This document shows positions 21,174-32,249 of a DNA stretch of 64,000 bases, in pieces. The stretch's first letter is position 1; each line of letters opens with the position of its first letter. The translations under genes and the position numbers were made by a program. Location of the stretch: positions 1,054,001-1,118,000 of the forward strand of contig NZ_LR215036.1 of NCBI RefSeq assembly GCF_900660645.1, read 5' to 3'. This DNA comes from Mycoplasmopsis citelli (GTDB lineage Bacteria; Bacillota_I; Bacilli_A; Mycoplasmatales; Metamycoplasmataceae). The notes below the pieces were generated by a model. The model was not told the DNA's origin, did not search any database, and saw nothing but the letters and a program-made list of their open reading frames with translations.

Positions 21174-22610
21174 TTACTCCTTATAAGCTTTCACTAATTT
21201 TAAATTACCTAGAACAAGCATTAATGAAAATATTTTTTTAGAAGATTTGCGTAAGATTTCTAAAAATAATAAAATTGAGGCACCAATTGCAATTCTTGCT
21301 GAATAAATTATCGAAGAACTTGAATAAACTAGCGAGTTGTTTCTGAAATTAACCGAAGTGTATTCAAAGCAATTTATAAACGAAGTACCAATAATTAGTA
21401 AAAGAACAATTGCATAATTAATAAAGGTTAATTTATCAACAACATGCTTATTTACAACTAGCATCATAAGAATAACTAACGAAGCAAACAAAATAATTAA
21501 ATTACTAAATTGCTGACTATAATAATTAACTTTAAGTAAATTAAGTAAACTCATTAATGATAAAATCACTAAATTAAAATTAATAACTAATTTAACAGCA
21601 TTTTGTTTGGTTGCTTTTAACCCTTTAACAAAAATAAGATTTTTAAAAGCTATTAAACTTAAAATAATAAACAATCCTATAGCTAAAATAATAAGATAAA
21701 CTAAATTAATTTCTTTTTCAAAATCAAGAGCATTTTCAAGAAAAGGATTTTTGATAAAAATTAAATAAATGCTAAAAGCAAAAATCCCAATTAATATTGC
21801 TCCAATAAAAGCAAGAAAACTTGAAATTTTATTTTTTGAAGCAACAATACTTTCTTTTTGATTTTTAGCACTTAAAAATTCAACAATAAGTAGTGAAATA
21901 ACAAATAATAAAATTAATAAAATATATACAAAATAAAGTGCTTTATTATTTGATTTTAAATCATCTAAATAATTAAGAACATCATTGTTAAAATATAATG
22001 CGTCATTATCAGTAATTTTGTGAACAAATAAATATAAAACTAATAAAAATCCACCAATTAAAAGCACTTTAAAAAAGTATTCTAATGAGCTAAGTACAAC
22101 ACTTCTACGGATATTAATTAAATGCTTAGCTCTAAAAACTAAAGCATGAATTTGATAACCAAGTGAAACAAATAAATATCACAATACAATTAAAGCTTTA
22201 TAAAGTAAATGAATTGGTTGAGAGCTTACCTTGTGAGGTAAAAATCAATTTAACAGTGTAGCAACAATTGCTAAAACTAAATAATTAACATACCAATAAA
22301 TATAGTGCTTAAATTTTAGGTTGTTATTATTTAAAATACTAAAACTTTTAAATAAGCTTGCTAGAGACACAACTGCAAAAATTATGAATGTGCCTAGACC
22401 TAAAAAGTTATGTGATTTATTAGTAATTGTTTCGGTATTAAAAATATCTTTTCAGCTTAAAATAAAGCTATTTGACTGTAATTGGGTATTAAAAGCAAAA
22501 ACAAAAAAAGAAAATATCGCAAAAGTTGCAATAAAAGATATTAACTTTAGGATATTTTCTTTACTAAAATAAAACCAAAGGGAGGTATTTTTAGTCAAAG
22601 CTAATGTCAT
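21174..22610 (-). CDS. Polytopic membrane protein of the F1-like ATPase (MSC_0624 family)
   Basis: A 478-residue integral membrane protein with about twelve hydrophobic segments (for example SFIATFAIFSFFVFAF, YFVYILLILLFVISLLIVEF, LIILFASLVILMMLVV). No F0 a- or c-like signature is visible, such as the c-subunit acidic helical hairpin. It is the most likely membrane base for the F1-like head, replacing F0. AAGGAGG precedes the ATG, which lies within the end of the MIB gene (20-base overlap), so its synthesis is tied to that of the immunoglobulin-binding protein. Confidence 0.8.
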
Positions 22611-24729
22611 TAGTTCCTCCTTTTGGATTGAAACTACTTGGTTTTACAACCGCTGTTTTATGGAAGGTTCTAAAAGCTTGCGATTGGTTTAAAGTATTTG
22701 CGATTTCTTGAGTATCAACATATACAGTATTAAATAAATCTTTTCCAGCTTCAATTAACCCATATAAATCTCTACCATATGAGCTAGGGATAGTATTTCC
22801 TTTTAAGTATAAGGTATCTACTCTAGTAGGAGATTTAAAGTACAATTTGGCTCTTTCAAGACCTTTAACAATTAACACGTATCATTGTTGTTGTGTTAAT
22901 GTTGGTAAGTCAACTTCAAAAGTATTTGAAGCATTATATAAAGTAAGTTCTTTAAAGACTTTTCCGTAAAGATTCATTCCTTTTAAGCTTCGAATTGAAG
23001 GAATATTCCCAAAATCTAATTTTAATGGTCATGAACCAGGTCCTCAATATCCTTGGAAGACTCTTTCGTCTTTTCTAGTATCAAAAACCATTTTTAGACC
23101 ATCATTAATTGTTGAAAGATTATCTTCAGTGTCAAATCTAAGTCTATCAAAGACAATTGAACCGGCATTTTTATTAGTTGGTTCATAATCAAAACTAATG
23201 TATTTAACACCTTTAAGTGAATTAGGGTTAATTCCTCAATCTCCATCAATTCCACCAGCAGAAGTATAAAGTTCTAATTCCTCAATATTTTTATTTTTTA
23301 GACCTTTAAGAGAACTGGTGTCATGTGCTGAGAAAACTAAAGTAAGTTTTTTAACCGAATTAGGAAGTTGACTTAAAATATTTTCAAATTTTTGTTTTTT
23401 GTCAACTTTTCCCATATTACGAATGACAATAGCATCAATTTTTTTACTTGGATCTTTTTCGACGTTTTGAAGGAATTTAAGGAAATCGCCATATCCTTTA
23501 GGATTAGCGGCATCTAGCTCAACTAAAATTCTAGGTTGTCCTTTAGATTGTTCCTTAGCAAAATCTGATTCAGGTTGAATTTTTAAAACTTTAATTCCTT
23601 CATTTTCTGTAATTCCAAAACTTGTTCACGATGTAGTATCATAAACAGTTTTTCAACCTTCATATTGATTGTTAATAATATCGTATGGCGATCTTTGATA
23701 TTCTGTTGTATATCCGAAAAATCTTTTTTTGTTATTAGCAATTTGTCTATTTCTAACTGGGTTTTTTGAAGGATCAGCATATCCTCAAACAATTCCACCA
23801 ATTTCAGTTGGATTTAATGAAATAATAGGGATCATTCCATTATCAAGCTCTTTGTCTAGATCTTTTTGAATTTGTTGATATTGATATTTAAATCAATACG
23901 AAGGATCGATATTATCAGTTCTTCAAAATCCTAGAATATCTCCTATTCCATTTTTCTTAGCATCTGCTAATTTTTCTTCAAGATTTTTACCATCATTTTT
24001 AATTAAGTGGAAATATTGGTCATACCATTCTTTAGAAAAATTAGCTGGTTTTCCCGAAACAGCAACTGTATATTCTTCGATAGCATCAATAAATTTTTTT
24101 CTAGTTGCTTCATCAAATTCACGTGGTAAATTATTCCCAATTTGAGCTAAAACACTAATTGCATTTTTAATAGCAACTTTTTGACCTGAAGTTATATTAC
24201 CTTTAGCGGGTTTAGAACTTAATGTTTTAGTATCTAAATCTGGAAGAGCATTAGTATCAACAGGAGCTCCTTCGCTAACATTAAGTACCTTAGGAGGTTC
24301 AACAACTGCTGGTTTAGGGGTTTCGACAATTACTTTCTTAGGCTCTACTACTGGCTTTGGTTTTTCTACTACTGGAGCTACTTTAGGTTTAGGTGGAGTA
24401 ACAACTGGCTTGGGTTGCACAATAGGTTTTGGAAGTGGTTCAACTTTTTTAATTTCCTCTTTTTTAGGAGGAACTACTTCTTCTTTAATTTGTTTGACTG
24501 GTTCACTTTTCTTAAGATTGTTATCTTTATTTGAGGCATGAACAAAATCAGTTTGGACTGCATTGTTAATTAAATTTGAATTAATTTCTCTACTAGAAAT
24601 AAACACTTGATTTGAAGCATTCTTATTAATTGATGAATAAACTACAACCGCAGCAACCGCACTAATTGCTCCAACAGCAGTAAAAGGAGATAAATTCAAC
24701 AGAATTTTTTGTTTTTTAGCTTTAATCAT
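22591..24729 (-). CDS. mib: Mycoplasma immunoglobulin-binding protein MIB (Ig-blocking virulence protein)
   Basis: A 712-residue protein with an uncleaved-looking N-terminal membrane anchor (residues about 13-31, SPFTAVGAISAVAAVVVYSS), a spacer with Pro/Lys-rich repeats (about 75-150, PKPVV/PKPKV/VVEPPK), then a long globular region ending NPKGGTNDISFD. MIB proteins bind the antibody Fv region, changing it so that the partner protease MIP can cut the heavy chain. The region with WFKYQYQQIQKDLDKELDNG, VWGYADPSKNPVRNRQIANN and the leucine-rich-like segment KKLTLVFSAHDTSSLKGLKN fits this family. Assignment rests on these stretches, length and the neighbouring MIP gene. AGGAGG precedes the start, 11 bases after the MIP stop. 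Confidence 0.85.
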
Positions 24730-24740
24730 GATTCCTCCTA

Positions 24741-27116
24741 TTAATTGCTAAATTTGTATTCACTTGGAACTTTATCTTCATCAGCACCATTAGGGAATAA
24801 ATATGTTTTGATATTTGGGCGAGCTTCCTTAAGAGCTTGGCGGTATGAAGTTCTTTGGTCTTTTCCACCACCATAAATAAGATCGTATTGTCCTAATTTG
24901 TATGAACCATAAAATCCGCCATAATCAATTCCTTCACTTCTAAATGCTTGTACAAGCGAAGTAAGAGAGCTTCCAACAGAATCTCCAGCAGCAAAGTTAA
25001 TTCCAACAATTTCATTATCAATTGTTCGAACACTTGAGCCTGAAGCTCCAGTTAGCGGTTCTCAAGAACCAAGAGTATAACCTAATCCATAATTAATATA
25101 TGAACGACCTTGATATGAAGATGTAGTATCTTTAAAATAAGGCATGGTAAAAGGTTGATTTTTTTCTGCAGTAAGAACAGGAGAGGTAATAGTATAATCA
25201 CTAATTCCAGGTTTAGATAAGAAGTTTCTTAATCCAAAAGCTTTTGAAAATCCTGAACCATAATCTTTAGTAGGATGCTTTCCTGAAGCTTGAAATTCAC
25301 TTCTAATGTAAATTGGTTTATTGACTCAAATACTTTGTGTAACTTTGAGTTTATCAATAAATTCTTTTTCTTTATAAGCAGTATCAATTTGATTATCTGT
25401 TGTTGAACCAGGAAATCCTAAAGCCAATAAATTAACATTAATTTTTTTAGTTTTGACTTTTTGATTTCCATCAGCAGTTACTTCAACTTCTTCATTCTTA
25501 AGTTTGTCATAATCTTTGTATAAAGAATTTTTGGCAAATTTAAATTTTTTGCTTGATTCTCAATTTGCAAAATCTGAGGTTGCAATTTTTGCTAGATCAG
25601 CTGCTGAACTCACAGTAATGTCTCTTTTTTCTTTATTTGAATGATACGAATACCCTTTAGTATCGTTAGAATTAAAATCAAATTCTAAAACCGCAAAATC
25701 AGCCATTTCTTGAGTATCTTTATATGGAGAATCACTACTTAAATAATCTTTTGGACTTTGATTAAGAAAATCGACTGCTCCATACACAATTTTGACTTGT
25801 TCAGGTTTAAAATAAAACGAATCAACAGTAACTGCATCAAGATTAGTGTCTAAATCTTGATCAATTGCAGTTTCGTTATTAAAGTGTTCAAGACGAATAC
25901 TTTTAGTTGTTCCTTGTCAAAGGCCTTTTAGTTTATCTTTTTCTTTACCATATTCAACTGCATATTTGCTAGTTCATTCTTTATCGATTTTTTCATTACC
26001 TTCTTTTTGAATTGGTTCTAGTTTTGCTAGTTCTTTGTTTCTTAATTCATCATATTTTTTAGCTTCGGTGGTATTATCTTCATTATTTGCTTGATCTCTT
26101 AATTGTCTAAAACGAGTTGCTTCGTCTTGAATTGCCTTGATTTTTTGAGCATATGGCTGAGCAACCTCGTTATAGAGTTTTTCTAGCTCAGCAATTCTTG
26201 CGGTTGTTTTGTCATATTCTTTCTTTTCTTCCTGTAAGTTAGCTACATTCGAATATTTAGTATCTGCTGTAGTTTTTAAAAGTTGAGCGGCAACGTGTAA
26301 ATTAGTTGCTAAATATCATTTTGTTGGATACCCTTTACTATCAAGCTCATAATCTAAAATCCACGCAGTCCCTCTTTCAACTCAACCATCATTTTTGCTA
26401 ATTAATTCATTTCCGTTATTAAAAGTAATTGCAAATGATTGCAATGCAATATCTTTATATTTTTGGTTTGGTAAATATCTTGATAAACCTCTATTGTTCG
26501 AAACTGAATCTCAATATGCAGCTGAAGCTTTTTGCGAAATAGGGTTAAGGACTAATTTATTATCCTTAACAATTGAGAAATTTCTCACTAGTGCACTTTC
26601 ATAGTTTGGTTGATCATCTTTTTGAGCTTTTTTATCATAATCACTAATTTCTGAAGCATTTTTAATTGGTGATTTAGCTGAGGTATATGAAAGTCCTCCA
26701 AAATATTGCTTCAAAGCGTCTGTATATGCGTCTAAATCAACTTTATTTTTTTCTTCTACGCTTAATTTTTCATATTTATCGGGGCTTAAATTTGGTCTTC
26801 CAGGAATTCGAACTTGTGGTCCTGGGGCAGGTCCAAATGGACTTCCACCACCAGTGCCGCCACCTCCTGCTGAAGGCCCACCACCAGGACCTCCAATTCC
26901 AATATCTCCTAAATCTCCTTCTTGAACATTTAATGTTGGTCCTGGATTTTGTCCAGGAGAAGGATTGGTTTGACCTGGTGGATTTGTGGTACTTGATCCA
27001 CTTCCTTGAGTGGGATTTCCGTTATTATTTTGGACGCTTCCACAAGCTACTCCAAGGCCGGCAATTGGTAAAATTGACAGTAATAACAAACTTTTTTTGA
27101 GAGTAATTTTTTTCAT
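24741..27116 (-). CDS. mip: Mycoplasma immunoglobulin protease MIP (DUF31 serine protease lipoprotein)
   Basis: A 791-residue lipoprotein: signal peptide with lipobox LGVAC (Cys25), a Gly/Pro/Ser-rich linker (about 30-105), then a DUF31-type chymotrypsin-like protease. The probable triad is His274 in YLATNLHVA, Asp473 in ADFAVLEFDF, and Ser692 in LTGASGSSV. Family members cleave antibody heavy chains presented by MIB. A highly charged helical insertion of roughly 100 residues lies between the His strand and the Asp strand. The gene is first in the operon, just upstream of MIB and the F1-like genes, and its promoter contains a 19-base homopolymer. Other DUF31 lipoproteins of unknown substrate exist; the MIB neighbour makes MIP the best call. 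Confidence 0.87.
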
Positions 27117-27147
27117 GATGAATCCGTTTCTTTAACTAGATAATATT

Positions 27148-27180
27148 ATTATATTCTTTTCAAAAAAAAAAAAAAAAAAA
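27148..27180 (-). promoter_or_regulatory. Operon promoter with a 19-base homopolymer at the -35 position
   Basis: Minus-strand TATAAT lies at 27148-27153, about 30 bases before the MIP start. A 17-base spacer would put the -35 hexamer inside an uninterrupted run of 19 T (plus-strand A, 27162-27180). Slippage in the run would shift spacing between upstream elements and the -10. Confidence 0.6.
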
Positions 27181-27211
27181 CGACTTTTTTAAATGGCCAT
27201 TTTGTGGTAAT

Positions 27212-27238
27212 ATTTACATTAAAAAATCCAATGTAAAT
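27212..27238 (+). promoter_or_regulatory. Perfect inverted repeat upstream of prfA
   Basis: ATTTACATT and AATGTAAAT form 9-bp arms around a 9-base spacer, 26 bases before the prfA ATG, in the divergent region shared with the MIP promoter. It could be an operator or a leader hairpin; no T-run follows, so it is not a terminator. Confidence 0.4.
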
Positions 27239-27264
27239 TAAAGATTTGATAAAATAAAAACAAT

Positions 27265-28341
27265 ATGGAAAATACAATGTATAAGTCACTAATTCAAATT
27301 AAAGAAAAGTATGATGAATTAGAAAATAAATTAGCCGATCCAGAAATTGTTAGTGATATTAAAGTCTATACTCAAATATCTAAAGAAATTAATTCAATTA
27401 AAGATATTGTTAATGCATTTAACGAATATTTACAAGCTGAAGAAAATTTAAAAAGTGCCAAAGAAATGCTTCTGGAAAAAGATCCAGAAATGGTGCTGCT
27501 TGCCAAGGGAGAAATTACAGAAGCAGAAAACAAAATGCTTCAGCTTAGTGAAGAATTAAAAATTCTCATTTTACCTAAAGACGAAAATGATAATCGTGAT
27601 GTAATTGTTGAAATTAGGGGAGCAGCTGGAGGAGATGAAGCGAATATTTTTGCAGGAGATTTATTTCGAATGTATTCTAAATATTGTTCGGCAAATGATA
27701 TGAAAGTTACTGTGCTAGAAACTTCTCCTTCAGATTCAGGAGGTTTCTCACTAATTACTTTTGCTGTTAAAGGAGATAAACCTTATTCAAAACTAAAATT
27801 TGAATCTGGGGCACACCGAGTGCAAAGGGTGCCAGTTACTGAAACTAAAGGAAGGGTTCACACTTCGACAGCCACAGTTACTGTAATGCCTGAAATTGAT
27901 GAAGATATTGAAATTGAAATTAAAAGTGAAGATTTAAGAATTGATGTGTTTCGTTCTTCTGGAAATGGTGGTCAATCAGTTAATACAACCGATTCAGCAG
28001 TGCGTATTACTCACTTGCCAACTAATATTGTCGTTTCTTGTCAAGAAGGAAAAAGTCAAATTCAAAACAAAGAAATTGCCATGCGGATTTTAAAATCTAA
28101 GCTTTATGATATTGAACTTAAGAAAAAACAAGAAGAAGAATCAATGTATCGTAAATTAGCTGGTCGAGGTGATCGGAGCGAAAAAATTCGTACTTATAAC
28201 TACCCACAAGATCGGGTGACTGATCATCGGATTTCCTATTCAACTTCACTAGGTCCAATAATGGAAGGAAAATTAAATCCAATTATTGATGCATTGCTAA
28301 CTGAAGAACAAAATGAAAAAATCAAAGAAGCTGGATTATAA
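27265..28341 (+). CDS. prfA: Peptide chain release factor 1
   Basis: A 358-residue RF1. It has GGQ (235-237, in [14 protein letters not shown]), which triggers peptide release on the ribosome, and PVT (190-192), the PxT tripeptide that reads UAA and UAG. Mollicutes that read UGA as Trp lack RF2, so this should be the only class I release factor. An internal ATG at codon 5 ([11 protein letters not shown]) is an alternative start. The stop overlaps the start of prmC (TAATG), whose product methylates the GGQ glutamine. Confidence 0.97.
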   Translation: MENTMYKSLIQIKEKYDELENKLADPEIVSDIKVYTQISKEINSIKDIVNAFNEYLQAEENLKSAKEMLLEKDPEMVLLAKGEITEAENKMLQLSEELKILILPKDENDNRDVIVEIRGAAGGDEANIFAGDLFRMYSKYCSANDMKVTVLETSPSDSGGFSLITFAVKGDKPYSKLKFESGAHRVQRVPVTETKGRVHTSTATVTVMPEIDEDIEIEIKSEDLRIDVFRSSGNGGQSVNTTDSAVRITHLPTNIVVSCQEGKSQIQNKEIAMRILKSKLYDIELKKKQEEESMYRKLAGRGDRSEKIRTYNYPQDRVTDHRISYSTSLGPIMEGKLNPIIDALLTEEQNEKIKEAGL

Positions 28342-29066
28342 TGCCAACCAAAGAAGATTTATTGCTTGAAAAAAGAAGATATAACTTACCTTTAGAAATA
28401 TCTAAAAATGAAGAAAAGATGCTTAAATTAGGATATCCAGTACAAAAAATTATTGGATATGTGGATTTAGCAAATGTTCGAATTGATGTATCTCAAAAAG
28501 TCTTAATTCCACGTTATGAGACCGAGGAATTAATTTTTTATGCATTGCAATGAATTAAAAAATATAAATTTGTCAAAATTTTAGATTTATGTAGTGGAAG
28601 CGGGTTTATCGGAATATCTTTAAAGAAAAATAATCCATCTTTAACTGTAACTTGTGTAGATATTGACAATGAAGCAATTGCTTCCTCACAACAAAACGCT
28701 AAGCTTAATAGTGTTAATATTGAAATTATTCAGTCGAATTTATTTGAAAATGTTAATGATAAATATGATTTAATTATTTCCAATCCTCCTTATCTTTCTA
28801 ATGAAGAAATTTTAAATCAAAGTGTATTAGATTTTGAACCTCACTTAGCTCTTTTTGCTCAAGATAATGGTTTATTTTTTTACAAACAAATTTTAAAAGA
28901 TGGATGAAAATATTTAAATCAAAACGGAATGATAATTTTTGAAATTAATCCTTTTCACTCTAAATTTTGAGTAAATATGAAAAAAGTTTTTAATATTAAA
29001 ATCATTAAAGATATTAGCGGAAAAGAACGTTTTGTTATTGTTTGACAAAAAAACAGCATTAGTTAA
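28341..29066 (+). CDS. prmC: Peptide chain release factor N5-glutamine methyltransferase
   Basis: A 241-residue S-adenosylmethionine-dependent methyltransferase with the SAM loop ILDLCSGSGFIGISL (about 80-94) and the catalytic NPPY (148-151). PrmC methylates the Gln of the GGQ motif in release factors; coupling to prfA by a one-base overlap supports that. It is slightly shorter than typical bacterial PrmC (about 275-280), mainly through a reduced N-terminal domain. The gene ends inside a hairpin terminator. Confidence 0.94.
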
Positions 29067-29081
29067 AATAATGCTGTTTTT
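29049..29081 (+). terminator. Terminator of prfA-prmC
   Basis: AAAAACAGCATT and AATGCTGTTTTT form a 12-bp stem with a 9-base loop; the prmC stop lies in the loop. Confidence 0.85.
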
Positions 29082-29181
29082 ATTTTTTGAAAATAATACA
29101 AAGCGCCATAAAAAGGTAAATTCTTAATAGAAGTAAAAAAACAAGGAACAATTTTTTTGTTGTTTTATTAAGGATTAAAAA

Positions 29182-30603
29182 TTAACCTTGTTTTGGTTTA
29201 AAAAACTCAAATACTTTATCAAATAATAATAAAACATCAACTGCTTTAAGTTTTAAATCATAAACATCTTTTTCGTTTTCAATTCCAAGTCATTTAACAA
29301 TTAATTTATCTTTATTAGTTAAATCTTCTTGGGTTAAAAGTACACTATCTTTAGATTTTAGATCCTCATATTTAGTTAAAAGATTTTCAAGCATTTTAAA
29401 TATTGGTAATTGATTTGAACTATTTTTTGCTTTTGTTAAAATTTCCTTTAATTGATCGATTTTTGTTTTTATTTCTTCTTTAGATAAATTTCGATTTGCA
29501 TTAACTCAATCAACAAGTAAACCAATAGCTTTTTCAAAAATATACGCTAGTGAAACATTAACTTGAACATATCATTGACGAACACTTCCAACAGTTAAAG
29601 CTTTATCTTCGGCTTGTTGAGCAAATTTTTGACTTCAATTTCGAGCAACTTGAAGATAATGAATCATCTCATCAAGAACTTTTTTGGTTTTATCATCTAA
29701 AGTATTTAAAACTAGCTTATATGTATTTGCTAAAACAAGATATTGATCCATATTACCATGAGCTTTGCCAATTGGATCTGATTCTTGGGTAATAAATTTC
29801 TCAAAATCTTCAAGCACTTCATTGCTTAAATTGTGATCTTCATATTTTGGGTCTTTGGGATCGATTTTACTAATTTCAATAGTTGAATGATAGGTAATTA
29901 ACTCATTTGTATCTTGATGTTGAATTTTATATGTAATTTCTAAATTACCATCCTTATCAAGTTTTGTAGGTAAATATTGCCCAGTTTTTTTAAAATCCAA
30001 ATTTACTCATTTTCCACTTGAATCTTGAACTAAAAACTGATCTTTTTCATAAAATTGATGTACTTTATCTTTCTGAGTTCCCTGAGTAATTTCTCCTAAT
30101 TTAAAGAAAGTCATTGCCTTTCAAAAATTAGTTAAATCAAAATAATAACTGATGAAATTTTCAACCAATTCGTTTTTACTTTGAGCATCTTTTTCTTTTG
30201 AATAATCAATCATTTTAAGATCAATTGAATTATTTGTTCCGTTAGGAACAAGTTCTAATTTATTTAATAATCCACTTTCACTTAAATCTTTCACAATTCA
30301 ATTATCATATTTAGCTACTTCAAATAAAGATTTTGAAAAATCAATGTGTTCACCTTTGTGTTCTTTTTCAGAAACATTAGTAGGAGATGGAGAAGGTGTA
30401 TTTGAATTTTCCATATTCTGTTGATTATTTGTTGTCGGGTCTTGTGGTGAATTTAAAGGATTGTTATTATTTTCTTGATTAGTATTTGTTGGTTTTCCTG
30501 GAGCAGTTTCTTGATTTTGAGAATTTGAACAGCTTATTGCAACTGCACTTATACTAGCAAAAAATGCTCCACTATATAAGAATTTTATTAATTTCTTTTT
30601 CAT
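29182..30603 (-). CDS. Paralogous surface lipoprotein 1
   Basis: A 473-residue lipoprotein, first of five tandem paralogues. The signal peptide is MKKKLIKFLYSGAFFASISA with lipobox AISC, then an Asn/Pro/Thr-rich linker. The shared family core follows: GEHIDFSKSLF, a KDL..(S/G)G(L/F)LNKLELVP segment, KLGEITQGT, FYEKDQFLVQDSSGKWVNLD and QYLPTKLDKDGNLEITYKI. The C-terminal half is helical and ends with a WLGIE..DVYDLKLKAVDVLLLF-like block. AGGAGA precedes the ATG. A direct repeat (ATAGTACAAT twice, 30616-30625 and 30630-30639) lies in the leader. Function is unknown; surface exposure is inferred from the lipobox. Confidence 0.85.
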
Positions 30604-30799
30604 ATATTTCTCCTGATTGTACTATAAAAATTGTACTATCAGATTTTTTAATTATAAATATACTATTTGCTTGATCTTCACAAATAAAGAACAAAAAAAG
30701 AAGATTTTGTACTTTATTAAAATTATCAATTTTAAATCTTAAATATCATTTTTAAATGGCTTAAATCAAGTATTTTTGGATTATTTTAAAAAATTAAAC

Positions 30800-30825
30800 A
30801 AAAAAAGGATTTAAATCCTTTTTTT
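30800..30825 (-). terminator. Terminator after lipoprotein 2
   Basis: Perfect AAAAAAGGATTTAAATCCTTTTTT palindrome, 6 bases beyond the stop, with T-run on the minus strand. Confidence 0.85.
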
Positions 30826-30831
30826 GGCTTT

Positions 30832-32124
30832 TTATGCTTGATTTAAGCTAAAAATTTGGGCTAAAAGTAAAACTATATCTGAAGGTTTTAATTTTAAATC
30901 AATTAGTTTATTTTGGTTTATTTCAAAAAGTTTTAATATTACTTGTTGATAGTTATTTAAATCATTTATGTTAAAAAGTAAACGATCATTTTGTATTGCA
31001 TTTTCATTTAAATTTAAAAAATATTCAATTGCTTTAAATGGATATGATAATTTTTTACCTTGAACTTTTGTAAAGATTTCTTTTAAAGAATTAATTAAAT
31101 TTTGAGCTTGTTCTTTTGATAAATTTCTATTTTTTTCAACTACAATAGAAACTAAATCAATGATTTTATTATAAATATCTGAAATGCCATCTTTAATTTG
31201 AAAGTAATATTGAATCAATGTAAAATTAGTTGAGCTTTTTTGCTTAATTTCTTCAACAAAAGCTAAAATAGTATCTGATAAATCTGTAATTTTATCCTTT
31301 AAATCATTTAATAATGTTTTGGATTGAGGATCTATTGTGGATAATAAATTAGTATATGAATCTGCTTTTTTACTAAAATTTTCTAAAGTTTTTCTAAAGT
31401 TATCAATTTTAGATGCATTAGCTTTTTGGAATTTTTCTAAACTATCAATTAGTTCATTACTTAAAGGAACTTGATCTTTACTATTTCCACTTATATTAAG
31501 AGAACTATAGTAATTAGTTAATTCATTTGAACCTTCGTGTTTAATTTTATATTCGACAAGCAATTTTCCATCTTCAAGTTTAGTTGGTAAATATTGTCCT
31601 TGTTTTTCAAAATCTAACTTAACCCATTTTCCTGAAGCATCTTTAACAAAAAACTCATCTTTAGCGTAAAATTGCTTGTCTGCATTTTTTTGATTTGACT
31701 GATTCACTTCTCCAATTTTAACTCTACTTAATGAGTTTACAAAACTTGGTACATTTAAAAAATCGGTAAAGAATCCTTTAAGAAAATCTGGTTCTTGCTC
31801 ACCTTCTTTAATTGGTTTTGAAAAACCGTTAGTTTGAATATCAATTGAATGATCTTTTTGAGTTGGCGAAAGAATTAACTTATCAAAATATCCGCTTGAA
31901 TACAAATCATCAAATATTGGAAAATTTTTTTCAAAAACTTGTGTTAAATCATTTGATAAATTAAGGTAATTTCCTTGAACTGGTGGTTTGTTATTTTCTA
32001 TAACTTCTTCTTTTGGGGGAGTTTTAGTTTGCATTTGTGGTTTACTTGCACAAGAAATTAAAATACTTCCTATTCCTGTAAATAATATTCCGCTATATAA
32101 AAGTTTTACTAATTTCTTTTTCAT
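30832..32124 (-). CDS. Paralogous surface lipoprotein 2
   Basis: A 430-residue member of the same family. The start MKKKLVKLLYSGILFTGIGS was chosen over an ATG four codons upstream because GAGGTG lies just before it; the lipobox is LISC. The family core is present (KIGEVNQSN, FYAKDEFFVKDASGKWVKLD, QYLPTKLEDGKLLVEYKIKH). The helical C-terminal half lacks the WLG block seen in copies 1, 3 and 4. Two TATAAT-like sites lie in the upstream 40 bases. It has its own terminator, so each copy appears to be a separate transcription unit. Confidence 0.86.
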   Translation of the reverse strand: MKKKLVKLLYSGILFTGIGSILISCASKPQMQTKTPPKEEVIENNKPPVQGNYLNLSNDLTQVFEKNFPIFDDLYSSGYFDKLILSPTQKDHSIDIQTNGFSKPIKEGEQEPDFLKGFFTDFLNVPSFVNSLSRVKIGEVNQSNQKNADKQFYAKDEFFVKDASGKWVKLDFEKQGQYLPTKLEDGKLLVEYKIKHEGSNELTNYYSSLNISGNSKDQVPLSNELIDSLEKFQKANASKIDNFRKTLENFSKKADSYTNLLSTIDPQSKTLLNDLKDKITDLSDTILAFVEEIKQKSSTNFTLIQYYFQIKDGISDIYNKIIDLVSIVVEKNRNLSKEQAQNLINSLKEIFTKVQGKKLSYPFKAIEYFLNLNENAIQNDRLLFNINDLNNYQQVILKLFEINQNKLIDLKLKPSDIVLLLAQIFSLNQA

Positions 32125-32198
32125 ATTACACCTCATTATATCTTAAAATAATTATATCTATTAATATCAAAAAATGTAAATAAACTTTAAATTATAAT

Positions 32199-32226
32199 AA
32201 AAAGACAAGAATTTTCTTGTCTTTTG
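32199..32226 (-). terminator. Terminator after lipoprotein 3
   Basis: AAAAGACAAGA-ATTT-TCTTGTCTTTT hairpin with 11-bp arms and an A/T-rich tail, about 24 bases beyond the stop. Confidence 0.8.
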
Positions 32227-32249
32227 AGTATTGTCTATAAATAAGTTTA

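Noticed and set aside
23583..23801. Minus-strand open frame of 72 codons inside the MIB region
   Set aside because: It is in a different frame from MIB, which reads through this region continuously with UGA as Trp.
26687..27100. Plus-strand open frame of 137 codons over the MIP N terminus
   Set aside because: It mirrors the Gly/Pro-rich linker of MIP, giving His/Leu/Gln-rich nonsense, and has no start signals. MIP has a clear signal peptide and lipobox on the other strand.
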